Assembly (NCBI GenBank): GCA_021502835.1
Contig: JAKFGP010000024.1
Location: 186,001 to 250,000 of the forward strand
Direction: 5' to 3'
Length of the DNA: 64,000 nt
Source: Streptomyces thinghirensis
Lineage (GTDB): Bacteria > Actinomycetota > Actinomycetia > Streptomycetales > Streptomycetaceae
Translations under genes and position numbers: made by a program
Shown: piece by piece, positions 21,119 to 31,698 of the stretch
Position numbering within the stretch: position 1 is the first letter of the stretch
Layout: each line of letters starts with the position of its first letter
Notes under the pieces: model-generated
Databases searched by the model: none
Told to the model about the DNA's origin: nothing
The model's input: the letters and a program-made list of their open reading frames with translations, nothing else

Positions 21119-22001
21119 ATGGACATCGTTGAAGGGGAGGTGGCTGCGGGCATCGGCGCCGGTGCCCGTACGGTGTCGGAAGGGGAGCGGGAACCCCACC
21201 CCTCGGACAGTCTGCGTATGTTCGGCGCATTCGTCCAGAGCGCTTGCGCGAGCACGCGGGACTCAGCAGGCGGCCTCGCCGCAGCCGTCCAGCACTCCAA
21301 GCACACCGTGGAATCGGTGGAGTTGGGCCGCCGGATGCCGGACGAGGCGTTCGTGGAAAGGGCGGAGGAGGCCCTGGGGCAACACGGGTGCCCTGCGGAG
21401 GGCCGCGCGGCATCTCACGCGGGGCGAGGCGGGGCTCGCCGCATGGTTCCGGCGGTGGGCTCGGCTGGAGCGGGAGGCGGTGAGCCTGTGTACGTACGAG
21501 TGCCGGTTGGTGCCGGGGTTGTTGCAGTCGGAGGCGTATGCGCGTGCACTCTTCGAGAACCGGATCCCGCTGCTGACGGACGAGCAGTTGGAGGCGCAGG
21601 TTGCGGCGAGGATGGAGCGGCAGCGGATGCTCCACGAGCGTCCGACGGTTCCATTCCACTTCATCGTTGAGGAAGCGGTCCTGCGACGGAGGCTGGGCGG
21701 TGCCGAGGTATGGCGCGAGCAGCTGAACCACGTTTTGGAACTGACGTTGCCCCGCAACGTGACGTTGCAGATTATGCCGTTGGAAGCCGAGTACCACTCG
21801 TGCATGGATGGGCCTCTGCGTCTACTGGAGACCGCAGAAGGGCGTCGACTTGCGTACTCGGAAGGCCAGGAGAGCGGGCGGCTGATCGGGGACTCGAAAG
21901 AGGTGAGAGTTCTCCAGCAGCGCTATGACACACTGCGGTCGCAGGCCCTGCACCCCAAAGACTCCCGGGCCTTGCTGGAGCGACTGCGAGGAGAGGCATG
22001 A
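21119..22001 (+). CDS. XRE-family regulator with DUF5753 (Scr1/SARP-associated type)
   Basis: The N-terminal helix-turn-helix is split by frame breaks near 21240 and 21385: LRMFGAFVQ, LREHAGLS, then AAVQHSKHTVESVELGRRMP. DUF5753 follows in one frame: LCTYECRLVPGLLQSEAYA, VAARMERQRMLHERPTVPF, FIVEEAVLRRRLGG, HVLELTLPRNVTLQIMPL and SGRLIGDSKEVRVLQQRYDT. About 290 aa, as usual. It overlaps the DUF397 gene in an ATGA. These pairs behave like regulator plus small partner and are very common in Streptomyces. Confidence 0.88.
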
Positions 22002-22182
22002 GCAGGACGGAGCTCGCCTGGTTCAAGTCAAGCTATAGCGGTAGCTCGGGCGACGACTGTGTCGAGGTCGCCGTCACCGAGCAGGCCATCCACGTACGGG
22101 ACTCAAGGACGTGACCCGCCCGGCCTTCGCGGTCGGCCGTGACGGCTGGCGTACGTTCGTGCTGTTCGCGTCGGAGCGCTGA
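21998..22182 (+). CDS. DUF397 domain small protein
   Basis: MSRTELAWFKSSYSGSSGDD, then CVEVAVTEQAIHVR and, after one missing base near 22107, DVTRPAFAVGRDGWRTFVLF. This is the standard DUF397 pattern (WxKSSYSg...C.EVA...vRDSKd). About 61 aa. The start overlaps the stop of the XRE gene. Partner of that regulator in many Streptomyces loci. Confidence 0.88.
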
Positions 22183-22192
22183 GCTTGAGGGG

Positions 22193-22219
22193 GTGCCGTC
22201 GGGTGCGTCCGGACGGCAC
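22193..22219 (+). terminator. terminator of the XRE-DUF397 unit
   Basis: GTGCCGTC (22193-22200) and GACGGCAC (22212-22219) form an eight-base perfect stem with an 11-base loop, ten bases after the DUF397 stop. Confidence 0.65.
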
Positions 22220-22241
22220 ACTCCCTTCTACCGCCGAGGCG

Positions 22242-23867
22242 TCAGGTGAGGGTGTTGCGCAGGTGGGGGCCGAGGTAGCCGACGTACACCTTCCTGAGCG
22301 GGGACAGTCGTCGTAGAAGTGGAGTCGTGGGGCGATCGTGTTGCCCCCGCCGATCTTCAGGTGGGCCTGCATGAAGACCCGGCCGTCGGGGACACCGCTT
22401 CCGGTACCGGGAGCATGCGTTCGGTGCGCAGTTTCGTCCTTGCAGGGCGACGGTGTCCGACTCGCGCATGGCCACCTTCGCGGCGGGGAACGGAAAGGCG
22501 TTGGACGCGTCGGACTTGCACCAGCTCAGGAAATCACCGAGGCCGCGCCGTCGGCGGAGGACTGGGCGAAGTGATTGAGGGCCCGTGCAGCCCGTCCCAG
22601 GCGACGTAGAGCCAGTTGTCCACCGACTGGCTGTCGAGGGGACCGGGTGACTTTGTGGTTCCCGGTGAACGAGATGCCGGTCAGCTCGTTGAGTCGGTCC
22701 AGCAGTTCGGAGAACGTCTCCGGGTAGGTGATGTCCTCGGCGTCGGCCGGCGCGTGGGCGAGGGCGAACTGTCCTGCCTCCTCGCAGCTGCTCGCGCAGG
22801 AAGCGTATGAGCCGCTGGGACTCCTGGACCTTGTCGTACAGTTCCTCGTTCTCGCCGCGCAGTTCGTTGCTGGCCTGGTCCGTCTTCGCCAGCTCTGCGT
22901 AGAGGTCGTTGATCTCGTCGACCTGCATCGCCTCCGCGCGCTCCGCCTCGTCCAGCAGGGCCGTCAGTGCCGCACTGTCGGAGCGGAGCTGAGCGAGGTC
23001 CGTGCGTTGCTGGCGGTCGTGCGGGGGCGGGTGCGCTGTCGCGGAATGCTGAGCAGAGCGGCGGGCAGCGGCTGCCGGGAGGGACAGTCGTTGGGGAAGG
23101 GCCGCGAGCGTGGAGGCGGCGCGGCGGGGGTCGGCCTCGATGGTCCGGCGCGACATCACGGGGTGGCGTTGCGCGTCGGGCTTCCAGGCCGGGTCGAGCC
23201 CGGGCAGGTAGGTGCGGACACCACCTCGAACACGGGCTGGTACTCCAGCGCGCCGTTGAACCGCGTCTGTGCTTCCGGGGTGAGCACGTACAACACGGCC
23301 AGTCCGTGCAGGTAGCGGAAGAGCGGCTCGACGACCGAGCGCGACCAGTCGTCGGGGTTCCTGCCGTACGGCACCGTGGCGACGACGACGGGCAGCCGTC
23401 GGGTGGTGTCGCCAGCTCCTCGATGGCGTCGTCCACGTCCTCGGCCTCGATGAAGACGGGTGCGGAGGCGACATCGGCGAGGCCGTCGCGTGCTTCAGCG
23501 CGTCCAGGAGGAACGGACGATGTGCGGTGTGTTGGCGCGCCTGGGGGCCATCCTCGCGGCAGGCGAGCTGGTGCTCGATGTCGACCTGCACCCGTACGGC
23601 CCCGTCCTCCTCAAGGCCGGAGCGCACGATGAGCGTGGACTGCCAGGTGCCCGAGGCCGTGGAGGGCGTCTCGCGCATGCGCCAGCGGCTGTACGCGCCC
23701 TTGCGCCCGCCCCTCCGAGTCCCGGTCGAGGGTGGCGTGCGGGGCTATCTCGGTCCGTCCCTCGTCCAGTCCGGAGGGGTCGTACCACTTGCCGCGGATC
23801 AGTCGATCAGCTGCCGCTCGGCTATGCCGCACGCCTTGACGTAGCTGAGTTCGGTCGAGACCACCAC
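22242..23867 (-). CDS. hypothetical coiled-coil protein, probably the last gene of the kinase-helicase-methylase operon
   Basis: About 540 aa, assembled over several frame breaks. It opens (GTG at 23867, start uncertain) VVVSTELSYVKACGIAERQL, then KWYDPSGLDEGRTEIAPHAT, a middle VVEPLFRYLHGLAVLYVLTP and FNGALEYQPVFEVVSAP, a coiled coil with EAMQVDEINDLYAELAKTD and LYDKVQESQRLIRFLREQL, and the conserved-looking end NTIAPRLHFYDDCPRSGKVY-type stretch and YVGYLGPHLRNTLT. No enzyme motif is recognised. It runs in the same direction as, and 145 bases below, another small unknown gene and the methylase, so it may belong to that system. Confidence 0.55.
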
Positions 23868-24011
23868 GGTATCCGCGTGGTTCCACGAAACACTCCTACT
23901 GGGGAGCCGGGCTGGGCGGTGTTGCGTTCGGTACGGCGGCTCCTACGGCTGTCTGCACGCCTTGTCAACCGGGACGGTCCGTAGCCGAGGGATGCGCGGT
24001 TGATGAAACGG

Positions 24012-24454
24012 TCACCGAGGTCCTCGAGCGGGGGCGGAGGCGGCCTGCCGAGGTGGACTTCGCGGCCGGTGTCTTGGTGCCGGAGCGACGGCCGGCTTCG
24101 GCTTTGGCTTCTTGACGCTGGTGGCCGGTGGCGTTTGCCCGCTGCCTCTGAACTTTTCTCGTAGAGCGGCAAGTTGTTCGCGTTCCTGCTTGGTCTTGTG
24201 GGCGGGTAGTGCGTTGACGAGCGCGCGGCCTTTCGGAAGAGGTACCGCGACGCCGTGTCGCGCTGTCCTTCACGGCTTTGCGCAACACGTTGATCGTGCG
24301 GCGCAGAGCCTTGATCTTCGCTGCGTCTCCTGGGGGCAGCTGGAAATCGACACCGGTCGAGCGTTGCTCCCGGGGCGGCACGACCAGGCCAGTCCGTGCC
24401 GCCCGTCAGGACGACCACGGCACGGGGATTGCTGGTTTGGCTTCGGCGTACCAC
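24012..24454 (-). CDS. small basic hypothetical protein
   Basis: Supported frames read TGVDFQLPPGDAAKIKALRR and INVLRKAVKDSATRRRGT, then after a break near 24240 EQLAALREKFRGSGQTPPAT and SVKKPKPKPAVAPAPRHRPR. It looks like a short helical domain followed by a Lys/Pro/Arg-rich tail that could bind nucleic acid. The start (about 24454) and stop (24012, or slightly lower if the LEDLGDRFINRASLGYG frame is the true end) are approximate. It lies 36 bases after the methylase stop on the same strand. Confidence 0.4.
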
Positions 24455-24490
24455 GAGTGGTCCTTCCTCTGCGCGAGCTGCGGGCTGGGG

Positions 24491-27400
24491 TCAGCCGTGC
24501 CGGGGCCTGGCCGGGGGCGGGGATGAGGGGGAGCGGTAGGTGCCGGGGCCGGTCTTCTCTTCGTCGAGCGGGGTCTCCAGGGTGAGGCCGGCGGTGGCCA
24601 TGCGGTCGTACTCGGCGAGGACGAGGCGCTTGGTGCGGTACTCGCCGAACTTGGCGATCTCGTTGTTCTTCTTCAGGCCGCCCGACTCGGACTGGAACGA
24701 CTCCAGGATGTAGTCGGTGTCCTCGCGGCTGATCCCGTAGAGGTGGAAGAAGTACGCGTCCAGCTCGGCGCGCAGCTGGGCTCGTCGGTCCTCGTTCCAG
24801 CGGAAGGGTTCGCCTTCGTCGCCGAGATCGCGGGCGAGGGGGTCATATCGTAGGCGGTGTAGACGAGTTCGAGGACGCGGGGGAGCAGGAAGGGGAGGTG
24901 GGGTTCGAGGGTGGTGGGGGTGGGGACGGGGGAGCTGCTTCCAGATGAAGAGCCCCATGCTCAGGCCGCTGAGTTTCTGACGACTGATGAAGTCGAAGGC
25001 CAGGGGACGACTGGGTGGCGATCAGGACGGCGACCGATGAGGGAATGACGTTGGGCAACATCAAGGGGAACTTGTGGCCGACCACCGGTGCGCGGCAGGA
25101 AGGCAGGGATGGCGGTGCGCTCGTTCGTGGACGCGGTGACGTCGCACCAGCCACAAAGCCAATCATGGTCCCAATACTCCTCGGCGAGGCGCAGTTCGAC
25201 TCCCTTGACGAGTAGGTCCTTGTTGTTGCGTCGCGTGGGGATCCGCCCATCCTGCTGAACCCAGCTGAGCGGCAGCGCCAAACGTGCGGGATCCTCTAGC
25301 TCTTCCGGGAGCAGGTATCTGGGCTGGTTCTGGCGGTTGACGGCAGTCAAGCTCTTGATGACGTCGGCGGCACGGTGGTTGAAGAAGTCGACCATCTTCG
25401 CCTCATACAGTGGCAACATCCGCTCCTCGCCCCGCTCGAAGACGTTGCCCCGCAGCTCCCACCCGTCGTCCTCAAGCTGCTGGCGGCTGCGGAAGAGGTC
25501 GGAGTCGTCGGTCATGTTGAAGAGGTTCTTGAATGCCATGCCCCAGGGGTTGCCGTCCCGACGCCCCTCGTTCCACAGCACCGGCACGCGCCGGTAGACC
25601 CCAGCCGTGATGTCCGCGTCGCGCTGAGTCCGGAAGACCGGCAGCGTGCCCGTGTTCGGGTTGATCCTGGCCAGGTCCTCCGGGTCCAGTGCGAAGACCC
25701 GGTCCGGGTCCTCCAAGTCCGTGACGTCGGAGAGAAAGAAGCCGACGCGACTGGCATCCGCCTGTGCCGCGCGGCCGGTGAGGAGAGCAGACAAGAACTT
25801 GTAGCGGGAGTCCACGCTCTCGAACCACTTGCCGCCCTTGGGCAGCGCGGGCGACTTCGGTCGCCGGTTCTCGAAGTCGTACAGGGAGGCCAAAGCCCCC
25901 GCCGCGTGAAGTCGCCAAACAGGTGCTGCGACCCCGCGCCCGTGGCAATTGCAGTCGGCAGGATGACACCGAACCGCCCCTCGGGCGCGACCACGTTCGC
26001 CATCCGCTCGGCGAACAGCGTCGTCCGTCTGAAGCGAGTTGACTCCCTTGACCGTCAGCCCCTTCCCGCACAGCGGGAACACCCCCGAGTCCCCCGCGAA
26101 ATGGAACGTCCCCTTGACCGCCCGCCGAGCCTCCCGGTACCGCTTCCCGGCCTCCGGATGCTCGCGCTCCCACTCGGCGATACGCGTACGCCGTGCCGCG
26201 CCGGCGATCTCCGCGATGTCGGGGTCGACGACGCTGAAGTACTTCTTGTCCTCGAAGTCGACCTTGTCCCACGGCGGGTTCCCCACCACGCACGAGAACC
26301 CCCGGCCCACCCCCGTCACCGGATCGACCGCGCCCTGCGACGTGTCACCGTCCTCCGGGACCGTGAAGACCTCGGGGGAAGTGCAGGTGCCAGTGGAAGA
26401 AGGCGTACTGGTCCCGCAGGCGCTCGATCTCGGCGTGGGTCGAGTCGGGGGCCGCCTTGCCGTCCGGGTCCTCCAGTCCCCGGAAGACCTTTGTGGGTGA
26501 CGGCGGGCGGGGCGTCCTGCTGCTTGAGCCAGACGAAGGCCGCGCACCACGCGTCGGCCACGTGCATCGCGTGCCGGTACTCGGCCGAGTCCGACCACTT
26601 GCGGAAGTCGGACTCCTTGCGGCGGACGTCGGTGAGGTCGCCGTCCGGTGCGGCGGTGATCCGGCGCAGTCCCCGGGCGAAGGAGGCGTTGGCGACCTTC
26701 GTCTCCGTCTCGACCTCGAACAGGCCGCCCTGGCCCCGGCGTTCCTCCGTGTTGCGAGCCAGCAGCTGTCGTGCCCAGCCGTCGTCGTCGCCCTCGGTCT
26801 TCTTGAACGCCCGGTCCGGGATGCCGTCCCGCATCAGGGCGGGGGTCGCGCCGATCAGACCGTTGCCGTGCTTGATGTGGGAGTCCAGGAACCCGAGGGG
26901 GCGGCCGGCCTTCATCGCCTCCAGCCACAGGGACACCTTGGCCAGTTCGACGGCCATGGGGTTGAGGTCGACGCCGTACAGGCAGCGGGGAGACGACCTC
27001 CCGGAGGGCGTCCGCCACCGCGTCCGCCGTGGGCTCGGGGTTGCGCTGGCGCACCGCCGCCACCCGCTTGGCGATCCGGCGGGCCGCCGCCACCAGGAAG
27101 TGGCCCGAACCGCAGGCCGGGTCGCAGACAGTGAGGGCGAGCAGTTCCTCGACGATCGTGTCGGCAGGGTCGATACGGCCCTCGGCGCTCGCCCGCTGCT
27201 CCCCGCGCTTGACGGCATCGTCTATCACCGGATTCAGCGTGGAGTCGAGCAGCGTCTCGGTGAGGGCGGTCGGAGTGTAGTAACTCCCGGTCTTCTTGCG
27301 GTCGTTGCCGATGCGGTCGACCAGTTCGAAGGTTCGGTCAGCCGCGCTGTGCTTCGGCACCAGCTCCAGCAGCGCCTCGTACACCGAGCCTAGTTCCTCG

Positions 27401-28680
27401 GCGCCCATGTGCAGGTAGTCGACGGGGCGCCAGCGGGCGGAGCCGGCGTCGCGCACGCGAGCCAGGTGCTTGACGGCCTCGAAGAAGTGCCGGTTCGACA
27501 GCCGTACGCCGTGCAGGGGGCCGGTCGTCCGGGGTGTCGTTGAAGAGGCCACCGGAGGCCCTTCAGGCCCAGCTCGGGGCGGCCCTCCTCGGAGCCCAGC
27601 GCCTCGATCAGCAGCTCCAGGGCCCGGTAGCGGTCGTCGTGGGCGGTGCCCAGGCGGCGCAGGGCGTGCCGGCGGAGGCGGGCCGTGGAGAAGTAGCGGG
27701 AGAAGCGGTCGCGGGTCTGCTCGTCCGCCTCCGGGTCCAGCAGGGCGCCGCGGTCCTCGGCGACGAAGAGGAAGATCATGCGGTAGACGAGCCGGAGCAG
27801 TGCCGTCTGGAAGGCGTGGACGTCCAGGCGCTCGCGCAACTCGTGGTTGTGCGGGTGGCTCAGGAATCCGGTGCCGAGGACGGTCAGGGGCATCCTGGAC
27901 ACCGATCCGGAAGAGTTCGAGGGCCCGGCTGCCGGACTCGATGGCGACCGTGCGCCACTTCTCCAGCCAGCACCCCGAAGGTGCCGCCCCCTCGGGCACC
28001 GTGAAGCGGGACGCGTGCAGCAGGCAGTACAGCAGCACGAACTCGCTGAACAGCTCGCCGTCGAAGATGGCCTCCAGGTCGAATTCGACGTAGGGCGGCC
28101 GTGGCGAAGGACGACGAGTCGCGCAGCAGGCGCAGGCGGCGGCCGTTGGTGAGGGCCGCCCACAGGTGGGCCTCGGTGCGGTTGAGACAGTCCTGGAGCA
28201 TGGACTGGGCCGGGACCTGACCGGCCGCCGGGCGCTTGTCCAGCTCCTGGTTCCAGGGGATGAGGTGGATCAGGGCCGGGCCGTGGCGGTGGGAGACCGG
28301 GAAGCGCTTCTCCGGGTCGGAGTCGGCCGGGATGCCCTGGGCGCCGACTTCGGTCAGCGCCCCGAAGTCCAGCTTGCGGAAGAGCTGGGCGAGCCAGTCG
28401 GTGCCGGCCCGGCCGGTGGGGTCGGCGGCGGGCTCGCCCGTGACCGGGTCGGCGGGCAGCGCGGCGCGCAGCTCGCGCCAGAGCGGCTTGGAGGTACTCC
28501 CCAGGCGCGCTCGGCCTCCGTCGCGCACGGGCACGGAGGAGGGCAGGCTGTAGTCGGCGGGCTTGGTGCCCGGCAGGTTCCGCGCCTCGGCGACGCGCAG
28601 CAGCATGTCGGCGGGGGAGCAGTCCGCCGACCGTGGTGACGGCGCTGAAAGCCAGGGGCGGTGCGGGTGGCGGCGGACAT
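24491..28680 (-). CDS. large class I N6-adenine DNA methyltransferase (DrmMI/Eco57I-like)
   Basis: About 1,395 aa. It opens [11 protein letters not shown] and [20 protein letters not shown]. The helical middle reads [20 protein letters not shown] and [22 protein letters not shown] motif I is [19 protein letters not shown] (about residue 520), with [20 protein letters not shown] after it; motif IV is [19 protein letters not shown] (about 797). The C-terminal recognition-like part includes [20 protein letters not shown] and ends with an intact-looking [20 protein letters not shown]. The size and the motif order DPACGSG-NPPW fit the large solitary methylases of DISARM class 1 and related arrays. 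The ATG shares one base with the TGA of the SNF2 gene (TGATG coupling). Frame breaks lie near 28500, 28110, 27905, 27520, 26995, 26490, 26380, 26010, 25905, 24990 and 24860. Confidence 0.85.
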
Positions 28681-31655
28681 CAGGCTTCGGCTCCGGTCGC
28701 GGTAGAGGCGGGGGCGGCGGGGGAGACGGACGCGGCGGACTGCGACGGCATGTACACGTACACACCGAGGACGTCGGCCGGCTCCTGCGGGACGACCTTC
28801 AGGCCGCGGACGATCTCCTCGTTGGCCTTGCGCACCCGGCGGTGCGAGGCGTCGAGTTCGGCGGCCAGGCGCACGCCGTACTCGGTGAGGCGGTCGGCGA
28901 GGTCCGGGAGGGCGTCCAGGTCGCGGGCGATCTGGTTGCGGGCCCGCTGCTCATGGGTGTTGCCGGAGGCGCGGGCCGCGAGGAGGGCGGCGGCCGCGTC
29001 GTCGTCCAGCCAGCGGGCACGCTGCGGCAGGCCCTCGTAGGCGAGGAGCCGCGCGTCCTCCGCGACGAGCTGCCGTTCGCCGGTGCGGGACGGCAGGGTG
29101 AGGTGGAAGCGGTAGCGGACCAGCAGGAGTGTGGTGCGGGTGGTGACCGCGTCCGTGGTGACCACACCGCAGCGGCGGGCCGGACGCGGGCCGAGGGCTT
29201 TCACGTCCAGCGCCGAGTCCAGGACGTAGGAGGCGACCGCGCCGATCACCGGGTCGGTGCGGACGAGGGCGGCCTCGCCGCGGGCGATCGCCGGAGTGGC
29301 GCGGAACGGGATCTCGCGGTCCTCCTCGACGAGCCGGTTGCCCAGGGTGGCGCCGAGCGCGGACTGCAGGCCGGCCGGGGTGCCGCCGACCTGGGCGGTG
29401 AAGTCGCCGGTGCCGTCGCGTGGGTCACGGACCACCGCTTCCAGGTCGCGCAGCGCCTCCAGGGCGAAGTCGCGGACCTCGTCGGCGCCGCCGAGCGCCG
29501 CCCGTACGGCGGCGACCTCACGCGCCACCTCCTCCGGGTGGATGGCGCGCTGGGCGTACTTGGAGCGGGAGGTCGTCTCGCGCTCGGCGGCCGACGCCCA
29601 CTCACGCTCGACGCGGGCGAACGACTCCTGGCCGCCGTCCAGGTCGAACAGGCTCTCCTGACTGCCCTGCCGGCCGTGCAGCAGCAGCCAGTCCACGATG
29701 GCGTCGGTGACACCGGAGGCGGTCTCGTCGGGTACGGAGACGGAGATGCCGAGGTCCTTCTTGATCTGCCGGTGCTTCTTGAACAGCACCTCCAGGACCT
29801 TGCCGTCGATCCCGTTGTCCTCGCCGAACATGGTGATGACGCGGACCTGGTCGCGCTTCTGTCCGTAGCGGTCGACGCGGCCCTCGCGCTGGTCGTGGCG
29901 GGTCGGGTTCCAGGCCAGGTCGTAGTGGACGACGGCGTCGAAGTGGTGCTGGAGGTTGACGCCCTCGGAGAGGCAGTCGGTGGCGATCAGTACGCGGCGG
30001 ACGGCGGGGTCGTCGCCCGCCTCCGCGGCCTCGGTGGCGAGCTGCTCGATGCGCTCCAGGCGCTGCTGCGGGGAGAGGGTGCCGGTCACCGCGGCGATCT
30101 TCGTCTTCTTGCCGAGCTTGCCGTCGAGCTGTGCGGCGAGGTAGTCGGCGGTGGGGATGTAGCGGCAGAAGACGATCGGGTGGTAGCCGTCAGCGATCAG
30201 GCCCCTTCAGGTGCCGGGTCAGCGCCTTCAGCTTCGCGTCCTCGGCCGGGCCGACCAGCTTCTCGGCACGCTGGGCGAGTTCGAGCAGCCGGGCTCCCGC
30301 GTCCTCCGTCTCGGCGGCGCCCGGGGCGACGTCCATGCCCTCCAGCCGGTCGTTGTCCGCGGAGTCGGCGGCCACCGGGGCGCCGAGTACGTCCGCCTCG
30401 TGCGCGGTACGGGCGGCTGCGGACTCGGAGCGGGTCTTCAGGGTCTGCGCGGCGGCGGCCGGTGAGGACACCATCGAGCGCAGCAGCGCGATCACCGACC
30501 ACCAGGCGATGCGGGCCTCCCGCTTGCCCTGCTCGCCGGCCGCCTCGACACGGTCGCGGGCGTAGGCGATGGCGTCGTCGAGCAGCGCCCGGTAGGCGGG
30601 GGTGAGCTTGTAGGGCTCGTCCTTGGTCCAGCGGTCGGACGGGAAGGCCGTCCGCTCGGCCAGGGAGTCGTCGGCGAGGCCGTCCTCCCTGGTGAGGTAG
30701 GAGCGGACGTCGGCGCGCTTGCGGGCCACGAAGTGCTCGGCGAGCTTCACCCGCCCCGCCGGGGAATCCAGGTCCAGCGTGGCCAGTTCGGGGCGCACCA
30801 GGCCGAGCAGGTTGCGGAACGCCGACTCCTTGCCGGAGTGGGGGTCGCGGTCAGCAGGAGCAGGTGCCGGTCGGTCTTGTCGGAGACCCGGCGCAGCAGC
30901 TCGTACCGCAGCTGGTTCGCGGCGGAGGAGGTGCCGCCCTGGGCGCGGTCGTCGGCGGCCACACAGGTGTGCGCCTCGTCGACGATCACCAGGTCGGGGC
31001 AGTGCCGTACGAAGTCCTCACGGTGGCGCGTCGACTTAATGAAGTCCGTCGAGATGATCGTGAACGGGTGCCGGTCGAACAGGGACTGGCCCAGCTCCAG
31101 GCCGCGCTCCAGACGCGACACCGTGGAGGCCAGCACCAGTTCGGCGTCGATGCCGAACTTCTCCCGCAGCTCGCCCTGCCACTGCTCGGCCAGCGCCGGC
31201 GAGCACAGCACGGCCAGCCGGGTCGCCTCGCCCTGCGCGAGCAGTTCCTTGGCGATCAGGCCCGCCTCCACCGTCTTGCCGATGCCGACGTCGTCCGAGA
31301 TCAGCAGCCGTACCGTGCGCTGCCGCAGCGCCATCAGCAGCGGCACCAGCTGGTAGGCGCGGGGCTCCACGGCGATCGACGCGAGCGAGCGGAAGGGGCC
31401 CGCGCCCGAACGGAATCCGACGCGCAGCGCCGTGCGCAACAGACCCGCGGCCCGCTGGTCACCCAGGTCCTCAGCGTTCGGCGGCGCGAACTCTGCCGGA
31501 CGCACGTCCTCGAACGCGGGGAAGACCGCGGCGATGTCGTCCTCGCTCCCGCCCAGGGGGCGCAGCACCAGCATGTCGGGGGCGCTGTCGGGCAGCACCA
31601 CCCATTCCCGGCCGCGGGCGGCGACCAGGGAGCCGGCCGTGTACGTGAGGCTCAT
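28680..31655 (-). CDS. SNF2-family helicase, DrmD-like
   Basis: About 990 aa with only two breaks (near 30840 and 30200). It begins MSLTYTAGSLVAARGREWVV. SF2 motifs: I LLISDDVGIGKTVEAGLIAK (about residue 120), II DLVIVDEAHTCVA (about 223), III LLLLTATP; then, in the second RecA domain, YHPIVFCRYIPTADYLA, IV-V VLIATDCLSEGVNLQHHFD and VI YDLAWNPTRHDQREGRVDR followed by YGQ. That last block is the SNF2/RapA signature, and the long C-terminal domain (DGTGDFTAQVGGTPAGLQSA, ANEEIVRGLKVVPQEPADVL) is like DrmD of DISARM class 1. It is likely to remodel or translocate on DNA for the methylase it is coupled to. A separate function in RNA polymerase recycling (RapA) is less likely given the context. Confidence 0.87.
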
Positions 31656-31698
31656 GGGATGTCTCAGTTCCTAGAGATCGAAAGGTGCGAGGCGGCGG

